A DNA stretch of 64,000 bases from Pseudomonas typographi (GTDB lineage: Bacteria > Pseudomonadota > Gammaproteobacteria > Pseudomonadales > Pseudomonadaceae). The stretch covers positions 235,488 to 299,487 of the forward strand of contig NZ_JAAOCA010000001.1 in the NCBI RefSeq assembly GCF_014694385.1. Reading direction: 5' to 3'. A model generated the notes under the pieces. It ran no database searches. It saw nothing but the letters and a program-made list of their open reading frames with translations, and was not told the origin of the DNA. Positions 16,070 through 30,139 of the stretch are shown here, in pieces. Position 1 is the stretch's first letter; every line of letters starts with the position of its first letter. The translations under genes and the position numbers were made by a program.

Positions 16070-19000
16070 ATGGCGACCACCACCCTTGGGGTCAAACTTG
16101 ACGACCCGACCCGCGAGCGCCTCAAAGCTGCCGCGCAATCCATCGACCGCACGCCCCATTGGCTGATCAAGCAAGCCATCTTCAGCTACCTGGAGCGTAT
16201 CGAAGGTGGCGCCAGCCTCGACGAATTGGGCCGCAGCGCCCCGCGCGAGGCCGATGACAGCGCCGAAGCGCCAGCGGACGCCGGGCACCAGCCGTTCCTG
16301 GAGTTTGCCGAAAGCATCCTCCCGCAATCGGTACTGCGCGCAGCCATCACCGCGGCCTACCGCCGCCCCGAGCAAGAAATGCTGCCTATGCTGCTGGAGC
16401 AGGCACGCCTGCCGCAGCCCATGGCCGCGGCGGCCAGCAAAATGGCAGCGGGCCTGGCCGAGAAACTGCGCAATCAAAAGAGCGCCGGTGGCCGTGCCGG
16501 GCTGGTGCAGGGGCTGTTGCAGGAGTTCTCGCTGTCATCCCAGGAGGGCGTGGCGCTGATGTGCCTGGCTGAAGCACTGTTGCGCATCCCAGACAAAGCC
16601 ACCCGTGACGCGCTGATCCGCGACAAGGTCAGCAACGGCAATTGGAAACAGCACCTGGGCCAAAGCCCATCGATGTTCGTCAACGCCGCCTCGTGGGGGC
16701 TGCTGATCACTGGCAAGCTGGTGTCGACCCACAGCGAAGCGAACCTGACCTCCTCGCTCAGCCGGCTGATCGGCAAAAGCGGCGAGCCGGTGATACGCAA
16801 AGGCGTAGACATGGCCATGCGCCTGATGGGCGAGCAGTTCGTGACCGGTGAAACCATTGGCGAAGCGCTGGCCAATGCCGCGCGTTTCGAAAGCAAGGGG
16901 TTCCGCTACTCCTACGACATGCTCGGCGAGGCGGCCTTGACCGAAGCCGACGCGCAAAAGTACCTGGCGTCCTACGACCAAGCCATCCACTCGATTGGTA
17001 AAGCTTCCCACGGCCGCGGTATCTACGAAGGCCCAGGCATCTCGATCAAGCTGTCGGCCTTGCACCCGCGCTATAGCCGCGCACAATACGAGCGGGTAAT
17101 GGACGAGCTTTACCCACGCCTGCTGTCGCTGACCTTGTTGGCCAAGCACTACGACATCGGCCTGAACATAGACGCTGAGGAAGCCGACCGCCTGGAGCTG
17201 TCGCTCGACCTGCTCGAGCGCCTATGCTTCGAGCCCGCGTTGGCGGGCTGGAACGGCATCGGCTTCGTGATCCAGGCCTACCAGAAGCGCTGCCCCTACG
17301 TAATTGACTACGTGATCGACCTGGCCCGGCGCAGCCGCCACCGCTTGATGATCCGCCTGGTGAAAGGCGCGTACTGGGACAGCGAAATCAAACGCGCCCA
17401 AGTTGAGGGCCTGGAGGGCTACCCGGTGTACACCCGCAAGGTGTATACCGATGTCTCTTACATCGCATGCGCCCGCAAGCTGCTGGCCGTGCCCGAAGCG
17501 ATTTACCCGCAGTTCGCCACCCACAACGCCCATACACTTTCAGCCATCTACCAACTCGCCGGGCAGAACTACTACCCTGGCCAATACGAGTTCCAGTGCC
17601 TGCACGGCATGGGCGAGCCGCTGTACGAGCAAGTGGTGGGCAAGGTCGGTGAAGGCAAGCTGGGCCGACCGTGCCGGGTCTATGCGCCGGTGGGTACCCA
17701 TGAAACGCTGCTGGCCTATCTGGTGCGGCGCCTGCTCGAGAACGGCGCGAACACGTCTTTCGTCAATCGGGTCGCCGATCACTCGTTGTCGATCCAAGAA
17801 CTGGTCGAGGACCCTGTACTGGCCATCGAACGCCTCAGCTCCCAGGAAGGCGCCGTGGGCCTGCCACACCCCCGCATTGCGCAACCGCGCGAACTTTATG
17901 GCAGTGAGCGGGCCAATTCGGCCGGTATCGACCTTGCCAATGAGCACCGGCTGGCTTCACTTTCCAGTGCGCTGCTGGCTACCGCCCACAACGACTGGCA
18001 AGCAGGCCCGCTACTCGGCTGCGAGGTATCGCCCGGCACCGCCATGGCGGTACTGAACCCCGCAGACCACCGCGACGTCGTGGGCCATGTCCAAGAGGCG
18101 AGCCTCGACGATGTGAGCAACGCGTTGCAGGCCGCGCAAATCAATGGCGCCATATGGCAAGCTACGCCACCTGCCGAGCGGGCCGCGATCCTCGACCGCG
18201 CCGCGGACCTGATGGAAGCACAAATCCAACCGCTGATGGGCTTGTTGGTACGCGAAGCCGGCAAAACCTTTGCCAACGCCATCGCCGAGGTGCGCGAGGC
18301 GGTGGATTTCCTGCGCTACTATGCCGCCCAGGTGCGCGATGATTTCACCAATGACAGCCACCGCCCATTAGGCCCGGTGGTGTGCATCAGCCCGTGGAAC
18401 TTCCCCCTGGCGATTTTCAGCGGCCAGGTGGCTGCGGCCCTTGCCGCCGGCAACCCGGTATTGGCAAAGCCCGCCGAACAAACCCCGCTAGTGGCGGCGC
18501 AAGCGGTGCGTATTCTTCTGGAAGCGGGCATTCCTGCAGGCGTATTGCAGTTGCTGCCAGGCCGGGGCGAAACCGTTGGCGCTGCCCTGGTGGGCGATGA
18601 ACGGGTCAAGGGTGTGATGTTCACCGGGTCCACCGAAGTGGCGCGCCTGCTGCAACGCAATATTGCTGGGCGCCTCGATGCCCATGGCCGGCCGATTCCG
18701 CTGATCGCCGAAACCGGCGGCCAGAACGCAATGATCGTCGACTCCTCGGCGCTGACCGAACAGGTGGTGATCGATGTGGTGTCCTCGGCCTTCGACAGCG
18801 CCGGGCAGCGCTGCTCGGCCTTGCGGGTACTGTGCCTGCAGGAGGACAGCGCCGACCGCGTGATCGAAATGCTCAAGGGGGCGATGGCCGAGGCGCGGCT
18901 GGGCAACCCGGAGAACCTGGCCGTGGACATCGGCCCGGTGATCGACACCGAAGCCAAGGCGGGCATCGAAAAGCACATCCAGGGCATGCGCGACAAAGGC

Positions 19001-20020
19001 CGTAAAGTGCACACATTGGCCCGGGTGGTAGGCGAAGAGAGCAAACGCGGCACCTTCATTGCCCCAACGCTGATCGAACTGGACAGCCTGGATGAGCTTA
19101 AGCGGGAAATTTTCGGCCCGGTGTTGCATGTGCTGCGCTACGCCCGCAAAGACCTGGATGCGCTGATCGAGCAGATCAACGCCACTGGCTACGGGCTTAC
19201 GCTGGGCGTGCACACCCGCATCGACGAAACCATCGCCAAGGTGGTGGAGAACATCAACGCGGGTAACGCCTACGTCAACCGCAACATCGTCGGTGCGGTG
19301 GTCGGGGTGCAACCCTTCGGTGGGGAGGGGCTGTCCGGTACCGGGCCAAAAGCCGGTGGCCCGCTGTATCTCTACCGTTTGCTGGCCACCTGCCCTGGCG
19401 CGGCGGCCAGCCGTTCGCTGGCGCGGCGCGACCACGGCCAACCCGACGCCCGCTTGCAACAACGCCTGCTGGCGCCGCTGGAAGCCTTCAAAGATTGGGC
19501 GGCCAGCCAGCAGAACGATGCGCTGGTGGCGCTGTGCGAGCGCTTCGCGGCCCAGTCGCAAGCGGGCTTGAGCCGGCTGTTGCCGGGGCCGACCGGCGAG
19601 CGCAACAGCTACACCATCCTGCCCCGTGAGCACGTACTGTGCCTGGCCGACAACGAAAACGACCTGCTGGCGCAATTGGCGGCGGTACTGGCGGTGGGAA
19701 GCCAGGCGGTGCTGCCGAACGACGAGTTGGCCCACGCGGTACGCCGCCGGCTGCCGCAGGAGGCCGCGGCACGCATCCACCTGGCGAGCGATTGGAACAA
19801 GGGCGACACAGCGTTCGATGCGGTACTGCACCACGGCGATTCCGACCAAGTGCGCGCCGTATGCGAACAGGTGGCGCAGCGCAGCGGCCCGATCGTTGGC
19901 GTACAAGGGCTGCCCCGCGGCGAAACCGACATCGCCCTGGAGCGGCTGGTGATCGAGCGGGCCCTGAGCGTCAATACCGCAGCGGCTGGGGGCAATGCGA
20001 GCCTGATGACCATCGGCTAA
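16070..20020 (+). CDS. putA: Trifunctional proline utilization flavoprotein PutA
   Basis: Oxidises proline to glutamate (FAD proline dehydrogenase, then NAD P5C dehydrogenase) and represses the put genes. 1316 aa. I start at ATG 16070, which has GAGGA upstream and begins with the ribbon-helix-helix repressor domain (TTTLGVKLDDPTRERLKAAA). Proline dehydrogenase spans about residues 200-570 (LVKGAYWDSEIKRAQ and YPQFATHNAHT). The aldehyde dehydrogenase domain spans about 620-1110 and includes the AETGGQNAM glutamate motif and catalytic Cys915 in AGQRCSALR. A C-terminal extension of about 200 residues is usual in long PutAs. A farther upstream TTG would extend into the operator and is not used. 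Confidence 0.97.
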   Translation: MATTTLGVKLDDPTRERLKAAAQSIDRTPHWLIKQAIFSYLERIEGGASLDELGRSAPREADDSAEAPADAGHQPFLEFAESILPQSVLRAAITAAYRRPEQEMLPMLLEQARLPQPMAAAASKMAAGLAEKLRNQKSAGGRAGLVQGLLQEFSLSSQEGVALMCLAEALLRIPDKATRDALIRDKVSNGNWKQHLGQSPSMFVNAASWGLLITGKLVSTHSEANLTSSLSRLIGKSGEPVIRKGVDMAMRLMGEQFVTGETIGEALANAARFESKGFRYSYDMLGEAALTEADAQKYLASYDQAIHSIGKASHGRGIYEGPGISIKLSALHPRYSRAQYERVMDELYPRLLSLTLLAKHYDIGLNIDAEEADRLELSLDLLERLCFEPALAGWNGIGFVIQAYQKRCPYVIDYVIDLARRSRHRLMIRLVKGAYWDSEIKRAQVEGLEGYPVYTRKVYTDVSYIACARKLLAVPEAIYPQFATHNAHTLSAIYQLAGQNYYPGQYEFQCLHGMGEPLYEQVVGKVGEGKLGRPCRVYAPVGTHETLLAYLVRRLLENGANTSFVNRVADHSLSIQELVEDPVLAIERLSSQEGAVGLPHPRIAQPRELYGSERANSAGIDLANEHRLASLSSALLATAHNDWQAGPLLGCEVSPGTAMAVLNPADHRDVVGHVQEASLDDVSNALQAAQINGAIWQATPPAERAAILDRAADLMEAQIQPLMGLLVREAGKTFANAIAEVREAVDFLRYYAAQVRDDFTNDSHRPLGPVVCISPWNFPLAIFSGQVAAALAAGNPVLAKPAEQTPLVAAQAVRILLEAGIPAGVLQLLPGRGETVGAALVGDERVKGVMFTGSTEVARLLQRNIAGRLDAHGRPIPLIAETGGQNAMIVDSSALTEQVVIDVVSSAFDSAGQRCSALRVLCLQEDSADRVIEMLKGAMAEARLGNPENLAVDIGPVIDTEAKAGIEKHIQGMRDKGRKVHTLARVVGEESKRGTFIAPTLIELDSLDELKREIFGPVLHVLRYARKDLDALIEQINATGYGLTLGVHTRIDETIAKVVENINAGNAYVNRNIVGAVVGVQPFGGEGLSGTGPKAGGPLYLYRLLATCPGAAASRSLARRDHGQPDARLQQRLLAPLEAFKDWAASQQNDALVALCERFAAQSQAGLSRLLPGPTGERNSYTILPREHVLCLADNENDLLAQLAAVLAVGSQAVLPNDELAHAVRRRLPQEAAARIHLASDWNKGDTAFDAVLHHGDSDQVRAVCEQVAQRSGPIVGVQGLPRGETDIALERLVIERALSVNTAAAGGNASLMTIG

Positions 20021-20027
20021 CGCCCGC

Positions 20028-20056
20028 GCCGTGGCTTGGCTATGCCGGGCCACGGC
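20028..20056. terminator. Possible hairpin between putA and the toxin pseudogene
   Basis: GCCGTGGC and GCCACGGC form an 8-bp stem immediately after the putA stop and across the end of the convergent pseudogene. There is no T tract, so termination is uncertain. Confidence 0.35.
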
Positions 20057-20689
20057 GACAATGGGGCGACCATTCGGCAGCCGGAAACAAGCGTTCCAGC
20101 AAGGCTGGGTTGCCCAGCCGTTCGGCATACGCCGCGCGGTCGAACAGGCTCCCGGTGCGCAGGTCGTAAATCGGCCTGAACCCAGGCTTGGCCGCCGGCC
20201 CCCTGCAACCGGCGAGTCACCCACTTCAGCATCGCGCGGTGGTCGGCAAAGCCGTGAAAGGCCGGGGCGGCCGAGGGCGTGTAGAGGATGACGCGGCCGC
20301 CTCCGGCTTGGAGGGTAAACAGCCAAGCGGCACCGCCCAGGTTGAACTGCGTCACGGCCACCGGGGTTGCCGGCGCCGAGGCTGCCAGGGCGGGAGCCTT
20401 CACCGGCAAGTTTGGCCCGGTGCCCACGTATTGGCGTAAGAACTGGCGGTCGCCCTCAGCCAGCTCGCCCTGCTGGGTCGCCCGTTCGGCCTCGGCTAAA
20501 AAGGCCACCTTGGCCAGCAGCCTGAAGTCTGCCGCGTGCCCCGCCCAGACAAACAATCGTAGGCGGCTCGGCGCGCCATATCGTGCAGGTCTGGCCACGC
20601 CTTCATGTACCGCCGGGCGACCGCGGCAACCTTACGGGCATCACCAAACGGGCGATGCTGTTCTCGAACTCGAGGTGGCTGGCCGTCAT
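20040..20689 (-). pseudogene. Decayed paralogue of the DUF6543/ADP-ribosyltransferase toxin
   Basis: Three segments match the intact toxin at 20870-23428. (1) From ATG 20689 an MTASHLEFENSIARL start resembles [15 protein letters not shown]; a one-base deletion near 20643 then shifts frame into FGDARKVAAVARRYMKAWPD, matching [20 protein letters not shown]. (2) After a deletion of about 110 residues comes WAGHAADFRLLAKVAFLAEAE through GGRVILYTPSAAPAFHGF to GGQAWVQA, matching toxin residues about 158-285. (3) In another frame, [18 protein letters not shown] through ALLERLFP matches the toxin's last ~40 residues, ending at TAG (20042-20040). The whole ADP-ribosyltransferase core is gone. It is convergent with putA and divergent from the intact gene. 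Confidence 0.85.
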
Positions 20690-20869
20690 TTTTCACATCG
20701 TGTGGATTTTCAAATGGATGTTCATTGAGCAACAGCAGCACGGCCCGGGGGCGTAATTAGGTCTGGCCCCGGCACCGCCCGAGGGCCGTTGGGGCAGGAG
20801 TATCTACCACCGCCCACCGTTACAGCCGGCGTTCAATGAGCACCTATTGACCGGAAAGGAAGCCTTGCA

Positions 20870-23428
20870 ATGACGACTGGCCTTGAACATCTACAGCACA
20901 GCCTCTTGTGCCTGGGCGATGCCCGCGCGGTTTCGGATATCGCCCGGCGCTACCTCGACGCTTGGCCCGACATGCACACACTGGCCCGCAAGGCAGCGGC
21001 CGGCTGCCTGCGCAAGCACACCGGCCAGCGGTTGAACCCCGATAAGGTCTGGTGGCACCGTTTCGAGGGCGCGAGTACCAGCTCACACAGTTTCACCGGT
21101 TGGCAACATGCTGGGCCGCCAGCAGCGTCCATGCGCTTCACCGAGTTGCTGTTGCGGCGTTTCGACGAAGGCTTCCAGGCCGCGCCGGATACCCTTGACC
21201 TGTACAACGGGTTCTATTATCAAGGCCCAGGCGCCCGGCTGTACAACGAACATAACGAAGTGGCGCTGCTGCCGAGCACAGTGATGGCCGACCTATGGGC
21301 GCTGGATTTCGCCACCCTGGTCAGGGCGCGCACGCAGCGGTTCTGGGCCGAACGGCGGGGCGACTTTCTGTTGCTGGCTAAAGTGCAGATGCTGGCTGCG
21401 ATCACCCAGGCGCTGCGCCAAGGCCACCTGCAAGCTATTGATCGCGAGCATCTATACCGTTACATCGGCCTGGACCCGCACCAACCGTTAACACTTGCAA
21501 CGTTAAAAACGGCCACGCCCAGCGAGCCGCTGGCCATCAAGCACTACGTGCTGGGCAACCACGGGCATATGTTCACCTTGCAGGCGCCAGGCGGCCGCGT
21601 GGTGCTTTACACCCCCACTGCAAGCCCTGTGCTGCGCGCCTTCGCAAGCCCCGCCCACCTGGTGCGTGGGGTGGCCGTACATTTGGCCTCGCCCCAGGGG
21701 CAGGCTTGGGTAGACGCGCTCTATCGGTTCGACGACGCCAGCACTGCCCAAATGCGAAGCCACACGCTGGAGGAACTGCGTGCCCACATCGGTACGCCCC
21801 ACGCGCCCACCTGGCCGTTCGGTATAGCCACGGCACTCACGCAGGATGTGTTCGCCGAGCTTGCAGTGGTCAGCCAGCAAGACATGCAGACCAGCCAAAC
21901 CGCATTGGTCAGTAACGCCGACCTGCGTAAAGCGCTGTGGCGCGGCTACCTGGGCGCATTCATGCAAGTGGTCGGCGGCCTGGCACCGGCCGCGTGGCCC
22001 TTTAGCTTGGCGTTGGTCGGCGCCGGGGTGGCCCGCTTGGCGCTGGATCTCGACGCACGGGGGCGGGCCCGCTCGGCCGGCGCGCGCAGCGATGCACTGC
22101 TGGCGGCCGTCACCGACGCGATCGCCATCGCGTTCGGGATGGCAGACATTGCTTTCGGGGTTCAGGCATTGCGTTTGCGCGCGCCGCCCCATGAACGTTT
22201 GACTTCGATTGCCCACTGGCAACCCGTCGAGTGGCCCGCCGAGGGCGCGGTCGAGGTCGAAGCCACCGGCCACCCGGCCTTGCCCTCACCGCAGCGAGGC
22301 CCAGGGCTGCTGGGGGGCATTAGCGTCTCGGCCAAAGGCCAAACCTGGATAGAACTGGCGGGCCGGCCCTATCGGGTGCGCTACAGCGCGGAACTTCATA
22401 CATGGCTGGTGGTGCGGGCCGATGCACCCTTCGCCTTCGCGCCGCTGCGCCCGGTGCGGCTGAATGAAGCCGGGCAGTGGCAATGGCTGGGGGTACCGCG
22501 GCTTGCCGGTGGCGTGCCCGGCGGCCTGGAACAGGCCACTTCGCCGTTCTGGGACTTCTACATGCAACCCGACCCTGAGCTGAGCGAGCAGATTTCATGC
22601 TGGGTTGCAGAACGCCAACGGGCGGTACTGGATGCCGCGAGCATAGCGGAAATCGCCCCCGAAGCGGACCCGCTGTTCGACGAGCACGACTATGAATATG
22701 TGCTGGCTGGCGGTGCCCGGCACTATACCTATCGCCAGGGCGGCCAGTATTACAACAACCTGCTGCACATCTACAGCGATGAAATGACCCAGGCCAACCA
22801 CCTGTTTCGCTTTGGCATTACCTCAGCGTTCGAAGTAGGCGACGGCGACATGCACGCTTACATCGAACGGTTGTGCGATTCGTTGGCGCAGTTGCCGCGC
22901 AGCAATACCGCCTCGCTCTGGCGCGGCGGGCATGCCAGCCGCAACACCTCTGGCCTGCACCTGCGCAACGGCGCAAGGGTTGCCGGCGACATCATGGTCA
23001 GCACCGATCTCACGTCATTCACCGAAAACCCGTACGCCCTGCGGGACTTCGTCGCACCCCGCCAAGTGGTTGGCATCGAGCGTGTCGAGAACGTGTTCGA
23101 CGAAACCTCGGTGATCTACGAGCTGCCATACCAGGGCTATCAGAGCGGCGTTCCGATAGCCCCGTTGTCGCAGCAGGAGGGCGAAGCCGAAACGCTGTTT
23201 TTGCCAGGCCATTGCTTCCGGATCGAATCGGTCCAGGAAATCCACCAACCGGCGTATAGGTTTATCTGGGTCAAACTGCGTGAAGTGAGCCACCCCGGCA
23301 CCGGCCCGATTTACGACCTGCGTACCGGCGCGTTATTCGACCGTGCGATCTATGCGGCACGCATCAATAACGAGGCGCTGGTAGAGCGTTTGTTCCCGCA
23401 GTCGTTGTGGAGCGGCCAGAGCCTTTGA
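20870..23428 (+). CDS. Putative toxin: DUF6543-type N-terminal region with C-terminal ADP-ribosyltransferase domain
   Basis: 852 aa, preceded by a good AAAGGAAG ribosome-binding site. Residues about 1-300 resemble the dermonecrotic-toxin-like DUF6543 proteins of Pseudomonas ([15 protein letters not shown], then [18 protein letters not shown]). Residues about 358-400 and 410-435 are Gly/Ala-rich hydrophobic stretches. A segment around 490-555 ([33 protein letters not shown]) also recurs in that family. The C-terminus has a full R-S-E ADP-ribosyltransferase signature: Arg685 in LWRGG, the S711-T712/S716 motif in [11 protein letters not shown], and E772-x-E774 in [18 protein letters not shown]. 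There is no Sec signal, no secretion gene and no evident immunity gene nearby. The inferred role is an effector aimed at host or competitor cells; the target is unknown. Confidence 0.8.
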   Translation: MTTGLEHLQHSLLCLGDARAVSDIARRYLDAWPDMHTLARKAAAGCLRKHTGQRLNPDKVWWHRFEGASTSSHSFTGWQHAGPPAASMRFTELLLRRFDEGFQAAPDTLDLYNGFYYQGPGARLYNEHNEVALLPSTVMADLWALDFATLVRARTQRFWAERRGDFLLLAKVQMLAAITQALRQGHLQAIDREHLYRYIGLDPHQPLTLATLKTATPSEPLAIKHYVLGNHGHMFTLQAPGGRVVLYTPTASPVLRAFASPAHLVRGVAVHLASPQGQAWVDALYRFDDASTAQMRSHTLEELRAHIGTPHAPTWPFGIATALTQDVFAELAVVSQQDMQTSQTALVSNADLRKALWRGYLGAFMQVVGGLAPAAWPFSLALVGAGVARLALDLDARGRARSAGARSDALLAAVTDAIAIAFGMADIAFGVQALRLRAPPHERLTSIAHWQPVEWPAEGAVEVEATGHPALPSPQRGPGLLGGISVSAKGQTWIELAGRPYRVRYSAELHTWLVVRADAPFAFAPLRPVRLNEAGQWQWLGVPRLAGGVPGGLEQATSPFWDFYMQPDPELSEQISCWVAERQRAVLDAASIAEIAPEADPLFDEHDYEYVLAGGARHYTYRQGGQYYNNLLHIYSDEMTQANHLFRFGITSAFEVGDGDMHAYIERLCDSLAQLPRSNTASLWRGGHASRNTSGLHLRNGARVAGDIMVSTDLTSFTENPYALRDFVAPRQVVGIERVENVFDETSVIYELPYQGYQSGVPIAPLSQQEGEAETLFLPGHCFRIESVQEIHQPAYRFIWVKLREVSHPGTGPIYDLRTGALFDRAIYAARINNEALVERLFPQSLWSGQSL

Positions 23429-23501
23429 CAGAGGCAGCAATACACAGGTTAGAATCGGTTGGCACGATCCATGCTGGTTTGCCCTTCAGGAGTTTCCTCT
23501 T

Positions 23502-25244
23502 TTGACCGCCACCGCCATCAACAGTCTGTTCCTGATCGGTGCGTTGCTGGTCGGCGCAAGCATTTTGGTCAGTTCGCTGTCCTCGCGCTTGGGCATTCCG
23601 ATCCTGGTGATCATCCTCGCCGTCGGCATGGCCGCCGGCGTGGATGGCGGCGGGATCATTTTCGATAATTTCCCGCAGGCCTACCTGGTGGGTAACCTGG
23701 CCTTGGCGGTGATTTTGCTCGACGGTGGCCTGCGCACCCGCGTGGCCAGCTTCCGCGTGGCACTGTGGCCGGCGCTGTCACTGGCCACTATCGGCGTGCT
23801 GATCACCACCGCCCTGACCGGCTTGCTGGCGGCATGGCTGTTCAATCTGAACCTGATCCAAGGCTTGCTCATCGGTGCCATCGTCGGCTCCACCGACGCT
23901 GCCGCGGTGTTCTCGCTGCTGGGCGGCAAAGGCCTGAATGAACGGGTGACGGCCACGCTGGAAATCGAATCGGGCAGCAATGACCCGATGGCGGTGTTTC
24001 TCACCGTGACCCTGATCGACATGCTCGCTACCCACCAAACGGGCCTGCATTGGAGCTTGCTCGGGCATTTGCTGCGCGAGTTCGGCATCGGCGCGGTACT
24101 CGGCCTAGGCGGCGGTTGGCTGTTGCTGCAATTGGTCAACCGCATCAACCTGGCCCATGGGCTGTACCCGCTCTTGGTGATCGCTGGCGGGCTGGTGGTG
24201 TTCGCCCTGACCAACACCCTGCACGGCAGTGGTTTTCTCGCGGTATATTTGGCCGGTTTGGTCTTGGGTAACCGCCCGATTCGCAGCCGCCACGGCATCC
24301 TGCACATGCTCGACGGCATGGCGTGGCTCGCCCAGATCGGCATGTTCCTGGTGCTCGGGCTGCTGGTCACCCCCCACGACCTGCTGCCCATCGCCCTGCC
24401 GGCCCTGGGGCTGGCGCTGTGGATGATTCTCTTTGCGCGGCCGCTGTCGGTGTTCGTCGGGCTGCTGCCGTTCAAGGCCTTCCATGGCCGCGAGAAAGCC
24501 TTTATTTCCTGGGTGGGGCTGCGCGGCGCGGTGCCGATCATCCTCGCGGTGTTCCCGCTAATGGCGGGGCTGCCGCAAGCGCAACTGTATTTCAACCTGG
24601 CGTTTTTCATCGTGTTGGTGTCGTTGTTACTGCAGGGCACCAGCCTGCCATGGATGGCCAAGTGGTTGAAGGTCACTGTACCGCCAGACCCAACACCGAT
24701 TTCCCGTTCGGCCTTGGAGGTTCACCCCACCAGTGAATGGGAGCTGTTCGTGTACCGGCTGGGCGCCGAAAAATGGTGCATCGGTGCCGCGCTGCGGGAA
24801 CTGAAAATGCCCCATGGCACGCGTATCGCCGCGTTGTTTCGCCAGCAACAATTGCTGCACCCCTCAGGCAGTACGGTGCTGGAAGTGGGCGATGTGCTCT
24901 GCGTGATTGGCCATGAGCACGACCTGCCGGCGCTGGGCAAGTTGTTCAGCCAGGCACCCCAGCGCGGCCTGGACCTGCGCTTTTTCGGCGATTTCGTGCT
25001 CGAAGGCGATGCCGAACTGGGTGCGGTATCGGCGTTATATGGGCTGCAGCTCGACGGCCTCGATGCACAAATGCCGCTGTCGCGCTTCATCGCCCAGAAA
25101 GTCGGCGGGGCGCCGGTGGTAGGCGACCAAATCGAATGGAACAAGACAGTGTGGACCGTGGCGATGATGGACGGGAACAAGATCGCCAAGGTGGGCGTCA
25201 GATTCCCGGAAGGAACCCGACCGGGCCCCGGCTTGTTCCTTTAA
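23502..25244 (+). CDS. CPA1-family K+/H+ antiporter with C-terminal TrkA-C domain
   Basis: Inner-membrane cation/proton antiporter, 580 aa, NhaP2/CvrA type. The start is TTG at 23502, with CAGGAG 9 bp upstream; no ATG fits. About 12 hydrophobic segments fill residues 1-390, with [21 protein letters not shown] and [13 protein letters not shown] forming the transport core. After the membrane domain, about residues 405-490 ([22 protein letters not shown]) form an RCK-C/TrkA-C ligand domain, then a CorC/HlyC-like end. Likely exports K+ for pH and osmotic balance. The MscK-like channel gene starts 33 bp later, suggesting joint transcription. Confidence 0.92.
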   Translation: MTATAINSLFLIGALLVGASILVSSLSSRLGIPILVIILAVGMAAGVDGGGIIFDNFPQAYLVGNLALAVILLDGGLRTRVASFRVALWPALSLATIGVLITTALTGLLAAWLFNLNLIQGLLIGAIVGSTDAAAVFSLLGGKGLNERVTATLEIESGSNDPMAVFLTVTLIDMLATHQTGLHWSLLGHLLREFGIGAVLGLGGGWLLLQLVNRINLAHGLYPLLVIAGGLVVFALTNTLHGSGFLAVYLAGLVLGNRPIRSRHGILHMLDGMAWLAQIGMFLVLGLLVTPHDLLPIALPALGLALWMILFARPLSVFVGLLPFKAFHGREKAFISWVGLRGAVPIILAVFPLMAGLPQAQLYFNLAFFIVLVSLLLQGTSLPWMAKWLKVTVPPDPTPISRSALEVHPTSEWELFVYRLGAEKWCIGAALRELKMPHGTRIAALFRQQQLLHPSGSTVLEVGDVLCVIGHEHDLPALGKLFSQAPQRGLDLRFFGDFVLEGDAELGAVSALYGLQLDGLDAQMPLSRFIAQKVGGAPVVGDQIEWNKTVWTVAMMDGNKIAKVGVRFPEGTRPGPGLFL

Positions 25245-25277
25245 GATGCCCTTATTTCGAGCCCTGCCGCCCATACC

Positions 25278-30070
<4,793 letters not shown>

Positions 30071-30139
30071 CACAGTTGCCACCCGGTTACGCCACTGGGC
30101 TATGATCGCGACATCGACGAACCCGGGTGTTTGCGCTTC

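Noticed and set aside
18488..20326. 612-codon minus-strand frame across the putA 3' end and part of the pseudogene
   Set aside because: Most of it is antisense to putA; only the pseudogene segment has meaning and it uses several frames.
23429..23501. Immunity gene for the toxin immediately downstream
   Set aside because: Only 73 bp separate the toxin stop from the antiporter start and no ORF of useful length fits on either strand.
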